Shown here: one piece after another, positions 9,087 to 17,143 of the stretch | Position numbering within the stretch: the stretch's first letter is position 1 | How the letters are laid out: each line of letters starts with the position of its first letter | Origin: Oceanicola granulosus HTCC2516 | GTDB taxonomy: Bacteria > Pseudomonadota > Alphaproteobacteria > Rhodobacterales > Rhodobacteraceae | DNA: 64,000 nt | Assembly (NCBI RefSeq): GCF_000153305.1 | Contig: NZ_CH724107.1 | Location: 1,189,173 to 1,253,172 of the forward strand | Reading direction: 5' to 3' | Program-made: the position numbers and the translations under genes | Notes under the pieces: model-generated | What the model was told of the DNA's origin: nothing | Database searches by the model: none | What the model saw: the letters and a program-made list of their open reading frames with translations, nothing else

Positions 9087-10226
9087 TCAGACGGCCCTGT
9101 CGAACAAGGTGCAGCGCCGCACCAGCCCGTGCGCCGGCCCCAGCCGCAGGCGCGCGGCCCCGCCCAGGTCGACCGCCGCGCCCGCCGCGTCGATCCCGTC
9201 GAGCTGCAGCACCGCGCCCGCCGGCTCCCAGCGCAGCCCGATCTTCGCGGCCTGGCCGAAGCCGACCGGGTCCGGGTGGGTGATGCTCGTCGCGCCGGCG
9301 ACGAGTGCGAGGGTGCCGGCCGCGTCGCAGCTGATCGCTGCCAGCGCCGTACCGTCCGCCGCCTCGAACGCCAGCAGGCCGGACGCCGCGCCGGCCAGCT
9401 CATCGAGCTCGATGTAGGCGGCGCCCCGCGCGGGCGAGAACCAGGGGCCGAGGCTCATCGACGGCGCGTCGGCCGGGCGTGTCGCCACCGCGTCCGTCGT
9501 CGGGATCAGCCCGGTCGCCCCGCTCCCGGCCTCGATCTGCGCCGCGTACCCGACGACATCCTCACCCGCGATACCGCTTGCCGGGCCGAGCCCGAATGAC
9601 ACGTCTGCCCGCGATGTGGGGATCGAAACATCGAACCCGACCCGCCAGACGCCGCCCAGGTCGACCTGCTCGAGATTGGCCACCGTCCCGCCGGACTGGT
9701 AGCTCGCCGCCAGCGCGCCGATCTCGCCGTCGACCACGAGGTCGAGACCGGTCCCATAGAGCTCGATCCGCGCGCGCCCCGAGCTGCCCCACGCGATCCA
9801 CACCGTCGCCCGGTATGCGCCCGGCCCGAGCGTGAAGCGATTGCCGTAGGCGCGGCCCCACGTCGTGGTGCCGCTCGCGATCCGGGCGCCCGCGAGCCCG
9901 CCGAACCCGCTCCCGGTGGCGGCGGCGATGGACGTCCCGCCGTTCGTGCTCCACCCGCCGGGGGCGATCGCGGAGGGGAAGACGAGGTTGCTCCGCTCCG
10001 GCTCGAGCAGCAGGCCCGGGCCGCCACCGAACCAGACCGATCGATCGAGACGCGCGCCGGCGAGCGGCGCGGCGACGGAGCGACCGGCGATGCGCCAGTC
10101 CCGGTCGCCGAACTCGAGCGCCGCCATCGGCAGCCGGCCCCCGTGCCCGGCCATCGCCGCCTCCTCGCCCGGTGCGAAACGCGGCGCGCTCCAGGCGACC
10201 GCCGAGACATCGCGCAGGATGGTCAT
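9087..10226 (-). CDS. Head-spike fibre-like protein, putative GTA/phage receptor-binding spike (GhsB-like)
   Basis: This is a 379-residue protein without a signal peptide or membrane segment. Residues ~60-260 look like the phage head spike fibre domain: a glycine-rich beta-sandwich with SNLVFPSAIAPGGW, TTTWGRAYGNRF, a GAYRATVWIAWGS strand and the closing TDAVATRPAD motif. Residues ~265-379 form a second beta-rich, lectin-like part. In Rhodobacter capsulatus the homologous pair ghsA/ghsB makes spikes on gene transfer agent heads that bind the recipient's capsule. It overlaps the spike base gene upstream by four bases (ATGA). The assignment rests on this pairing and pattern; a prophage origin is possible but no other phage gene is near. 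Confidence 0.72.
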   Translation of the reverse strand: MTILRDVSAVAWSAPRFAPGEEAAMAGHGGRLPMAALEFGDRDWRIAGRSVAAPLAGARLDRSVWFGGGPGLLLEPERSNLVFPSAIAPGGWSTNGGTSIAAATGSGFGGLAGARIASGTTTWGRAYGNRFTLGPGAYRATVWIAWGSSGRARIELYGTGLDLVVDGEIGALAASYQSGGTVANLEQVDLGGVWRVGFDVSIPTSRADVSFGLGPASGIAGEDVVGYAAQIEAGSGATGLIPTTDAVATRPADAPSMSLGPWFSPARGAAYIELDELAGAASGLLAFEAADGTALAAISCDAAGTLALVAGATSITHPDPVGFGQAAKIGLRWEPAGAVLQLDGIDAAGAAVDLGGAARLRLGPAHGLVRRCTLFDRAV

Positions 10227-10492
10227 GCAAGCACCAGCGCGTGGAGGCCCGTCGCCGTCGTACCCGTCGCCAGCACGCGGCTCGCCCCGACGGGCAGGAT
10301 GCTCAGCGCCCCGACCGCCACGGTCCGGACCTCGCCGCGCGCCGTCTCGAAGACGATCGTGCCTGCCGTCTCGCTGTAGAGGCCGATCGCCGTGTGGCTG
10401 AGCGACTGGCTGTCGTCCGGCGTCACGGGCAGGATATCCGACGCGGGGCCGGAGAGCGGCAGAGCGCGCCCGGACATGAAGGGGTTGGTCAT
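10223..10492 (-). CDS. Spike base protein, RCAP_rcc01079-like (GhsA-like)
   Basis: This 89-residue protein matches the small spike base family known from the gene transfer agent of Rhodobacter capsulatus. Its layout is characteristic: a short lead, SGPASDILPVTPDDS, an IGLYSETAGTI strand, VAVGALSILPVGASRVL and the closing TGTTATGLHALVLA. The base is thought to fix the fibre to the capsid. The gene is coupled to the fibre gene by an ATGA overlap and lies 63 bases downstream of a glycosyltransferase gene on the same strand, so it may be read through from the polysaccharide genes. It has no signal peptide. Confidence 0.75.
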   Translation of the reverse strand: MTNPFMSGRALPLSGPASDILPVTPDDSQSLSHTAIGLYSETAGTIVFETARGEVRTVAVGALSILPVGASRVLATGTTATGLHALVLA

Positions 10493-10555
10493 CGTTTGGC
10501 TCCGGTGAGTGGCATGTCGTGGGCGGGACCATAGGCGACAGCCGTTAGCGGCCGG

Positions 10556-11488
10556 CTAAGGCGGCGCGCGTTGCCTGCGCCTGCCGCAGACGGCGACCAC
10601 GACGTTGGCCAGCCGTCGGTAAAGCGGGCGGGGCACGAGGCATCGCAGCGCCTGTCGCGCGCAGACGGCGGCGGGCACGCCCGCTTCCCGCCATCCGGAC
10701 CAGATGTAGCTCAGCGCGAGCAGGAGCTGGGTCTCGGCCAGGTAGTAGGCCAGGACCGTCGCGCGATATCCCGCTGCCGCACGCGCCGTCATCAGCGGAG
10801 CGGCGCGCGCCAGCCAGGCGGCCGGTGCCGACGCGCCCGGAGCGCGCGAGGTTCGCCCGGCCTCCTCGCGATCGACCCAGACCGTCAGCGGCGTCGGCAC
10901 CATCTCGAAGCGCGCGCCGGCCGCGGCGAGGCGCACGCAGAGGTCGAGGTCCTGCCCCTTGCGCAGCGCCGGATCGAACCGAACCGCCCGCAGCAGATCC
11001 GCCCGGGCCATGATCGTCGACGTCTGGATGAAGCAGTTGGCGACGAACAGGTACTCCGCGACCGGCTCGTTGCAGCCGATCGCCCGCTCCGGCCTGACCC
11101 AGCGGCGGGCGCTGCCCCGATCCACCAGCGCCTGCGAGTAGAGCACCGCATCGGGCCCGGCGCGCCTTGCGTGCGCGAAGTAGAGCTGCAGCTTGTCCAG
11201 CAGGAAAAGGTCGTCACTGTCGAGCAGCGCGATCCACTCGCCGCGCGCCGCGTCGATGCCGGTATTCCGGGCCGCGCCACCACCACCGTTCCGCCGCCGG
11301 ATCAGGCGGAACCGCGCATCGGCCAGCGCACCGACCTCGGCGGCGAGCCTGTCGCCGTCGTCCGAGCCGTCGTCGATCACGAGGCACTCGAAGTCTCCGA
11401 AAGTCTGCTTCTGGACGGACACCAACGTCGGCCGGATGCTCGCGGCGCGATTGTAGCAGGGGATGACGACGCTGATCCGCGGACTCAT
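10556..11488 (-). CDS. Family 2 glycosyltransferase
   Basis: This 310-residue GT2 enzyme has the GT-A fold start SVVIPCYNRAASIRPTL, the nucleotide-sugar site LVIDDGSDDGD and the metal-binding LLDSDDLF. It ends with a hydrophobic stretch (near residues 240-265) and a basic tail, suggesting membrane association. It should add a sugar to a surface polysaccharide repeat unit. Its start overlaps the stop of the O-antigen ligase gene upstream by four bases, so both belong to one operon. Confidence 0.9.
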   Translation of the reverse strand: MSPRISVVIPCYNRAASIRPTLVSVQKQTFGDFECLVIDDGSDDGDRLAAEVGALADARFRLIRRRNGGGGAARNTGIDAARGEWIALLDSDDLFLLDKLQLYFAHARRAGPDAVLYSQALVDRGSARRWVRPERAIGCNEPVAEYLFVANCFIQTSTIMARADLLRAVRFDPALRKGQDLDLCVRLAAAGARFEMVPTPLTVWVDREEAGRTSRAPGASAPAAWLARAAPLMTARAAAGYRATVLAYYLAETQLLLALSYIWSGWREAGVPAAVCARQALRCLVPRPLYRRLANVVVAVCGRRRQRAPP

Positions 11489-12783
11489 TCACCGTCCTCC
11501 AACACGGGCAGCTGGCGCAGGACGCCGTAGGCGAACAGGAAGACGATCCAGTCCGGCCGGTCCCGGTCGAGGAGGCCGACCTCCAGCAGGCCATGCAGCC
11601 AGGTGAAGAGGATGAGGCCGATGCAGGCGAAGCGCGCGTTGCCGTGGGCGCTCGTGGCCATGAGGAAGCATCGGGACGGGACGACGACGATGGCGGCGAC
11701 GAAGAGCGCCAGCCCGATCAACCCGATGGAGACCAGCATCTCCAGCAGCACGTTGTGGGCATGGGGGAGGATGGCGAGGAAAGCCAAGTCCGAATTCCGC
11801 GCGAGGGGGCTCGCCCAGCCCAGCTGGAAGACTGATTGGAAGCCAAAACCGGACCAGACCTGTTCCTGCGCCAGCGACAGGAGCGTCGCCCAGATGAGGC
11901 CGCGCCCGGTGAAGCTGTCCGGCGACAACGCGGGTGTCGTTGATTGGGCGAGATACAGCAGTGCAAGGGCCGTCAGCGCCAGGACGCAGACGAAGAGGCC
12001 GAAGAACAGTGATTCGAAACCGCCCCGCCGGCGGGTGAAGATCATTCCGCGCCAGATGAAGAATGACGCGGCCAATCCCGTTGCCAGCGAGGTCTTGGAG
12101 CCGCTCATCACCAGCAGGAACAACAGGAGTGCGGCTTCCGCCCAGAGCGCGCCGCGCGAGCGTCCGCCGGGGGCGCATAGCTGGTGGACGACGAGGATCA
12201 GGCCCGGGGCGAGGACCGATCCGAAGATGTTCTTGTGGTAGAACACGCCGCGCCAGTCGCCGACGATCGTCGCCTCGCGGTCTCCCGGTTGATGGATCGC
12301 GAGATCCGGCACCAGGACAGCCGCGGCGAGGCTCGCGATCGCGAGGGCGACAATCCCCTGCCGCAGCCGGCCCAGGACCTGCAGCGGTGAGCCGAAGGTG
12401 GTCAGCAACAGGACCGTCATCGCGATGACCAGCGTCAGGATATACCGCCGCGCCGCGATGGGGGGCTCGACCGCCCAGGTGACGCTGAGGCCGGCCCAGG
12501 CGAACAGCGCGAGCAACGACAGCGAGAACAGGCCGCGCCATCGCGACAGCGGCGTGGCCCGCAGGGCGAGCAGGACGACGGAGCAGAAAACGGCGAGGTA
12601 GACGCCTTGACGCAATGCCGTCCCCTCCCCCGTCTCGAGCACCGATTCGAGCGCGACCCGCGGCTGCAGGCTTCCGTTGACCCGCAGGAACAGCAGCGCC
12701 GGCACCAGGCAGAGCGCCGCCTCCATGAGCCATCGGAGGCGCACGTGGCCGGCCCACAACGATCTCCTCCCAATGGCGTCCAT
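11485..12783 (-). CDS. O-antigen ligase/polymerase family membrane protein (Wzy/WaaL-like)
   Basis: This 432-residue protein has about ten or more hydrophobic segments, with a large periplasmic loop around residues 280-340. The pattern fits the Wzy_C/O-antigen ligase superfamily, including LILVVHQLCAPG, FTGRGLIWATLL and HAHNVLLEMLVSIG, where the histidine-rich segment is typical of the active loop. It would polymerise repeat units or join the finished chain to its acceptor in the inner membrane. A GAGGGGCGAG site precedes the ATG. Polymerase and ligase cannot be told apart from sequence alone. Confidence 0.85.
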   Translation of the reverse strand: MDAIGRRSLWAGHVRLRWLMEAALCLVPALLFLRVNGSLQPRVALESVLETGEGTALRQGVYLAVFCSVVLLALRATPLSRWRGLFSLSLLALFAWAGLSVTWAVEPPIAARRYILTLVIAMTVLLLTTFGSPLQVLGRLRQGIVALAIASLAAAVLVPDLAIHQPGDREATIVGDWRGVFYHKNIFGSVLAPGLILVVHQLCAPGGRSRGALWAEAALLLFLLVMSGSKTSLATGLAASFFIWRGMIFTRRRGGFESLFFGLFVCVLALTALALLYLAQSTTPALSPDSFTGRGLIWATLLSLAQEQVWSGFGFQSVFQLGWASPLARNSDLAFLAILPHAHNVLLEMLVSIGLIGLALFVAAIVVVPSRCFLMATSAHGNARFACIGLILFTWLHGLLEVGLLDRDRPDWIVFLFAYGVLRQLPVLEDGE

Positions 12784-12840
12784 CTCGCCCCTCGCGTCAG
12801 ATGTTCGCCTCCTCCCTAACGCCCGGACCCTAATCCCCGG

Positions 12841-13737
12841 TTAATTCCGGTAGCGTTCCGGCGAATACTCTCCGTCGGCCCGTCCCAGCAGCCCCGCCAT
12901 GAGGCCGCGCGCGCGGGCGAAGTCGCGGGCGCCCCGGAAGGCCTGCGACGGGTCGGCGGCCAGCATCCGCCGCAGGCTTCCGCGCAGGAACAGCGCGCAG
13001 GCGTGGGGGAAATATCGTGCGACACCAGCAGCATGTCCGGCATGGAGACAGCAGACGCGGGCGTGGGTGTTGCCGATGCGGAAGCGCCGGCGCAGCAGCC
13101 AATCCGGCTCCACCCGCGACGCCGGGATGTCTTCGACGACGCGCGCCTCGGCGGCGAAGGCGTGACGGAAGCCGCGGGCGAGGGTGCGGCGGAGGAATTC
13201 GGTGTCGGAGCCGCCGGTGAAGCGAAAGCGCGCATCGAAGAAGGGCTCGCGCCACTCGGTCAGGAGCCGCCGCGACAGGAGCAGGTTCGCCGTGCTGAGG
13301 ACGGCCACGCGGCCGCGGATGCGATCCGGCCGCAGCTTCTCGAAGTCGCCGCTTTTAACCGGGGGGCGCGGAGCGATGGCGAAGCGCGGGACGACGGGGC
13401 CGCCGACGACGTCCGCACCGGTCCGTTCGGCGGCCTCGACGAGCGCGTCGAGCCAGCCCGGCAGCGGCTGTTCGTCATCGTCGATCATCGCCAGCCACGC
13501 GGTATCGCGCGCCTGAGCTTCGCGGAGCAAGGCGTTGCGGGCGAAGGGAATACCGGGCTCCCGCTCGAGGACGTAGCTCGCGCCGTGAGCCTCGGCGACG
13601 GCGCGTCCCTCGGCTGCGTCATCGTTGTCCACCACGAGCACCTCAAACGGGCGGCGGCTGCGCTGCTCCTGCAGAACCGTGAGCGCCTTGGCGAGCCCCT
13701 CGGGGTGCCGGCAGGTGCAGATGCCGACGAGGATCAT
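12841..13737 (-). CDS. Family 2 glycosyltransferase
   Basis: This 298-residue GT2 enzyme starts with VGICTCRHPEGLAKAL, has the VLVVDNDDAAEG site and the metal-binding motif LAMIDDDEQPLPGW, and continues with a GGSDTEFLRR segment that likely forms the acceptor pocket. It is not a close copy of the other GT2 gene at 10556-11488, so it probably adds a different sugar. Its ATG overlaps the stop of the flippase gene by four bases. A longer frame upstream lies inside the flippase gene and lacks a ribosome site. Confidence 0.88.
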   Translation of the reverse strand: MILVGICTCRHPEGLAKALTVLQEQRSRRPFEVLVVDNDDAAEGRAVAEAHGASYVLEREPGIPFARNALLREAQARDTAWLAMIDDDEQPLPGWLDALVEAAERTGADVVGGPVVPRFAIAPRPPVKSGDFEKLRPDRIRGRVAVLSTANLLLSRRLLTEWREPFFDARFRFTGGSDTEFLRRTLARGFRHAFAAEARVVEDIPASRVEPDWLLRRRFRIGNTHARVCCLHAGHAAGVARYFPHACALFLRGSLRRMLAADPSQAFRGARDFARARGLMAGLLGRADGEYSPERYRN

Positions 13738-14978
13738 GCCGCCACCGCGAGGCGACGGTAGGCGCGCGCGATGAGGAGCGCGGCGACCGTCTCGCCGCAC
13801 AGGACGGCGAGGAGGATGAGCGGGACGGCCGCGCCGCCCGAGCCAAGCGCGAGGGCGGTGCCGCAGGCTGTCACGAGTGCGGCGCGCAAGGTGATGCCGG
13901 AGAGCGCCCGGTAGCGGCCGGCGCCCTGCAGGGCGGCGCCGGAGCCCGTGCGCGCCGCGCGGGCGGCGTGCGCGAGGAGGAGGAGCGATGCGAGGGGCCA
14001 GAGCTCCCCCGCCTCGAAGCGGCCGCCGCCGATCGATCCCGGCGCGACGGCGATCAGGAGGATGAGCACCGCGCCGTTAACCCCGACCGCGCCGAGGAGT
14101 GCTGTGCGGACACGCTCCACATGCGCCCTCAGGTTGTGCAGTTCCCCCGCCGCGTGAGCCTTGGCGAGGATCGGCCGCTCGTACTGCGTGATGGTCTGCA
14201 TCAGGATCGGGATCGGGCGCAGGAATAGCGTCAGGATTGCCACGGGCGCGAAGGCGGCGGGGCCGAGGAGCAGCGTGATCGCGTAGGCGTGGAGGTTGGC
14301 GCAGACCTCGGTCGTCAGGACGCCGGCGAGCGCCCAGCGGCCGTGACGCATGAAGGCGGCGCGATAGAGGCTCGGGGCGGCTGGGCCGCGGGCGGGCAGA
14401 TGGGCGACGGCGGCGAGCGAGACGGCGGTGCCGAGGGCCATCGCGGCCAGCGCGGTCGCGACGGTGACGCCGAAATACGTGAACAGCAGGATGCCGGCGG
14501 TGAGCGTGGTGACGCCGTAAAGCGCATCGGCCGTGGCGGCCTTGCGGAAGCGGTGGCGGGCGAGCGCCGCGGCACGGAAAAACCAGCGCATCCAGAGCAG
14601 TACCGCCTGCCCCGCAACCAGCGCCACGTCCTGGGGCGCCATGCCCAGCGCGCGCATGGACAGGGCCAGAAGGGCCGCGCCGACGAAGCAGAAGGCGACG
14701 TTGACGCGCCAGTAGCTGGCGACGATCGGGGCCGGATCGGCGGCCTTCAGGAGGGACTGGAGGAGCGGCGATGCGAACAGGGCGTTGGACAGCGATAGGC
14801 CGAGCTGCAGGCACACCAGCGCGAACGCGTAGCGGCCGAAGGCTGCGGGCGGCACGGCGCTCTGCAGCGTCAGGGCGAGCAGGAAGTTGGCGCCGGAATA
14901 GGCGAAGGCGCCGGCGATGCCGGCGCGCTTCGTCACAAGTTCGGCGAACCTTGGGCACACAACCATTCCGTGCATCAT
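13734..14978 (-). CDS. Polysaccharide flippase-like membrane protein (Wzx/MATE-like)
   Basis: The product is about 414 residues with roughly twelve predicted membrane segments, starting with GIAGAFAYSGANFLLALTL. The general pattern fits lipid-linked oligosaccharide flippases (MurJ/Wzx/MATE superfamily), which move undecaprenyl-linked units to the periplasm. Its place next to two glycosyltransferases and a polymerase supports that role. The start is uncertain: ATG codons at 14978, 14975 and 14966 and a GTG at 14981 all lack a convincing Shine-Dalgarno. This is the first gene of the minus-strand polysaccharide operon that ends in the spike pair. Confidence 0.8.
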   Translation of the reverse strand: MMHGMVVCPRFAELVTKRAGIAGAFAYSGANFLLALTLQSAVPPAAFGRYAFALVCLQLGLSLSNALFASPLLQSLLKAADPAPIVASYWRVNVAFCFVGAALLALSMRALGMAPQDVALVAGQAVLLWMRWFFRAAALARHRFRKAATADALYGVTTLTAGILLFTYFGVTVATALAAMALGTAVSLAAVAHLPARGPAAPSLYRAAFMRHGRWALAGVLTTEVCANLHAYAITLLLGPAAFAPVAILTLFLRPIPILMQTITQYERPILAKAHAAGELHNLRAHVERVRTALLGAVGVNGAVLILLIAVAPGSIGGGRFEAGELWPLASLLLLAHAARAARTGSGAALQGAGRYRALSGITLRAALVTACGTALALGSGGAAVPLILLAVLCGETVAALLIARAYRRLAVAA

Positions 14979-15016
14979 CACCGGAATGGGCTGCGCGGTC
15001 TACAATTGTCTGCGGA

Positions 15017-15991
15017 TCAGCGGCGCGCGGCCGCGTAAACCATGTCGATCATCTCCTGCGTGCCGCGCGAGAACTCGAGCGGGCACGGGTAGGCCTCCTC
15101 GCCCCTCAGCGCGCGACCGAACGCCTCGACCTGCAGTACGTAGTGGTTCGCGGTCGGCCAGCGCTCGATCGTCCGCGAGGCGGAGTCGGTCTGCAGGTGC
15201 AGCTCCGCCAGGTCGTGGACGTTGGCGTTGAAGGGACAGGTAAGCTCGATGAGGCCCTTCGTGCCGTGGAACGTCAGCCGCTGGCGGGCGAAGGCGCGCG
15301 TCGAGACCATGCCGCTATAGTGGAACGACGGGAAACGGGCGCTGACCTGGGCGAACGTGTCGACGTCATTTTCGAACCGGATGCTGGCGTCGAGGATGGA
15401 ATCCGGCTCCTCGCCTGTCACAAAACGAACCGAGCCGAACGCGTAGACGCCGATGTCGGGAAGCGCACCGCCGCCCGTCTCGGCACGGTTGCGGATGTTG
15501 TCGTCAACGCCGGCGATGTTGAAGGCGAAGGCGCAATCGGCGTGCACCAGGTCGCCGATCGTGCCGGAGCGGACCAGCTCGCGCGCACGCTGCATCTGCG
15601 GGTGGTGGACGATCATGTAGGCTTCGGCGGCGAGGATGCCGGTCTCGTTGCGTTTGGCGATGACCGGGTCGAAATCCTCCGCCCGCAGTCCCAGAGGTTT
15701 CTCGACCAGCACCGGCTTGCCCGCATCGAGCGACTTCAGCGCGTAGTCCACGTGAAGGTGATTGGGCAGCGGGACGTACACCGCGTCGACCTCCGGGTCG
15801 GCGAGCAGCGCTTCGTAGCTGTCATGGACCCGCAGACGCGGAGCGAACGCGCGGAACCCTTCCGCCTTTTCCGGGCTGGAGGTCGCCAGAGCGAAAAGCT
15901 CCGCACCTTCGGCTGCGTGAATCGCGCGGGCCATTTGCCCGCGTGCGAAAGCCGAGGCGCCGAGCACGCCCCAGCGGATATGGTCAACCAT
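15017..15991 (-). CDS. Gfo/Idh/MocA family NAD(P)-dependent oxidoreductase
   Basis: This 324-residue enzyme has an N-terminal Rossmann fold beginning IRWGVLGASAFARG and the family signature VYVPLPNHLH and VLVEKPLGL, with the catalytic lysine in the EKP segment. The C-terminal half is the usual substrate and dimer domain. Members oxidise sugars, inositols or sugar nucleotides. A strong GTCAGGAGGTAG ribosome site precedes the ATG. It sits between the polysaccharide operon and rpoH and could supply a modified sugar, but this is inference from position only. Confidence 0.9.
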   Translation of the reverse strand: MVDHIRWGVLGASAFARGQMARAIHAAEGAELFALATSSPEKAEGFRAFAPRLRVHDSYEALLADPEVDAVYVPLPNHLHVDYALKSLDAGKPVLVEKPLGLRAEDFDPVIAKRNETGILAAEAYMIVHHPQMQRARELVRSGTIGDLVHADCAFAFNIAGVDDNIRNRAETGGGALPDIGVYAFGSVRFVTGEEPDSILDASIRFENDVDTFAQVSARFPSFHYSGMVSTRAFARQRLTFHGTKGLIELTCPFNANVHDLAELHLQTDSASRTIERWPTANHYVLQVEAFGRALRGEEAYPCPLEFSRGTQEMIDMVYAAARR

Positions 15992-16051
15992 CTGCTACCT
16001 CCTGACTTCTGCGCGGAGAAGACGTCAGGGGGCGGCAGAATGGAAGACCTG

Positions 16052-16075
16052 ATGCCGAAAACCTCGTTTCGGCAC
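16052..16075 (-). terminator. Possible weak terminator after rpoH
   Basis: Just past the rpoH stop on the minus strand there is a nine-pair hairpin (GTGCCGAAA with TTTCGGCAT, one G-T pair) with a six-base loop. The following bases (CAGGTCTTCC) are only mildly T-rich, so it may be a weak terminator or a processing stem. Confidence 0.35.
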
Positions 16076-16082
16076 CCGGACA

Positions 16083-16976
16083 TCAGGCCGGCTCGAGCAT
16101 GCCTTTCTCTTTCGCGAGCTGCTGCATCCGCGCCTGCAGCTTGTCGAACGCGCGCACCTCGATCTGCCGGATCCGCTCGCGGCTGACGCCGTATTGCCCG
16201 GACAGCTCCTCGAGCGTGACGGCCTGATCCTGCAGACGCCGCTGGGTCAGGATGTCCTTCTCGCGGTCGTTCAGCACGTCCATCGCCTCGCCCAGCAGCT
16301 CGCGGCGCGTCGACAGCTCGTCGCGCTCCTCGTAATCGCCCGCCTGGTCGGCGCTCTCGTCCTCGAGCCAGTCCTGCCACTGGGTGGCGCTGTCGCCCTC
16401 GGTGCCGATCATCGCGTTGAGCGACGCGTCGCCCCCGGAGAGCCGGCGGTTCATCGAGATGACCTCCGTCTCCGTGACGCCGAGATCGTTGGCGATCTGC
16501 GCGACGTTCTCGGGCCGCAGATCACCCTCCTCGAGCGCGCCAATACGGGCCTTCGCCTTGCGCAGGTTGAAGAAAAGCTTCTTCTGGGCCGAGGTGGTGC
16601 CGAGCTTCACGAGGCTCCAGGACCGCAGGATATACTCCTGGATCGAGGCCCGGATCCACCACATCGCGTAGGTGGCGAGGCGGAAGCCGCGCTCGGGATC
16701 GAAGCGCTTCACGGCCTGCATCAGGCCGACGTTGGCCTCGGAGATCACCTCTGCCTGCGGCAGGCCATAGCCCCGGTAGCCCATCGCGATCTTTGCCGCG
16801 AGGCGCAGGTGGCTCGTCACCAGCTTGTGGGCGGCGTCGGTGTCCTCGTGGTCCACCCAGCGCTTGGCCAGCATGTATTCCTCTTCCGGCTCCAGCATGG
16901 GAAACCGGCGGATTTCCTGCAGGTAGCGGTTCAGGCCCTGTTCCGGCGACGGGGCCGGGAGATTGTTGGTCGGCAT
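16083..16976 (-). CDS. rpoH: RNA polymerase heat-shock sigma factor RpoH (sigma-32)
   Basis: This 297-residue sigma-70 family protein matches alphaproteobacterial RpoH. The N-terminal LNRYLQEIRRFPMLEPEEE, the region-2 block LVTSHLRLAAKIA and GYRGYGLPQAEVISE, the RpoH-box-like TTSAQKKLFFNLRKAK and the region-4 helix-turn-helix GVSRERIRQIEVRA are all clear. It directs transcription of chaperones, proteases and, in Rhodobacter relatives, stress small RNAs. I start at ATG 16976 since GAAGGGG precedes it; an ATG at 17000 is in frame. Many Rhodobacteraceae carry two rpoH genes, and this sequence alone does not settle which one this is. Confidence 0.95.
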   Translation of the reverse strand: MPTNNLPAPSPEQGLNRYLQEIRRFPMLEPEEEYMLAKRWVDHEDTDAAHKLVTSHLRLAAKIAMGYRGYGLPQAEVISEANVGLMQAVKRFDPERGFRLATYAMWWIRASIQEYILRSWSLVKLGTTSAQKKLFFNLRKAKARIGALEEGDLRPENVAQIANDLGVTETEVISMNRRLSGGDASLNAMIGTEGDSATQWQDWLEDESADQAGDYEERDELSTRRELLGEAMDVLNDREKDILTQRRLQDQAVTLEELSGQYGVSRERIRQIEVRAFDKLQARMQQLAKEKGMLEPA

Positions 16977-17013
16977 GTCTGTCCCCTTCCCAATGTTCAT
17001 GGGGTTAACATGG

Positions 17014-17042
17014 ATGTGGTTGCGCTAACGAGCCGGTTCAAG
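17014..17042 (-). promoter_or_regulatory. Possible RpoH-type promoter of rpoH
   Basis: On the minus strand, CTTGAA (17037-17042) and CCACAT (17014-17019) are separated by 17 bases, resembling the heat-shock sigma pattern CTTGAA/CCATNT with one deviation in the second box. It lies 38 bases upstream of the chosen rpoH start and would allow self-control. This is a weak match by eye. Confidence 0.25.
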
Positions 17043-17143
17043 ACTCAGTAGTTCAGTTTTCATAACAAAGGATGAACGGCTCGCACGGCACGTTCCAGCG
17101 GCATTACCGTGCGCTCTCGCACATGTGCCTGCTTGTTACAGCC

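Noticed and set aside
9087..10492. Remnant prophage around the spike genes
   Set aside because: No integrase, terminase, capsid, tail or lysis gene lies within several kilobases, and no attachment duplication is visible. The spike pair stands alone among polysaccharide genes, as ghs genes do outside the main GTA cluster.
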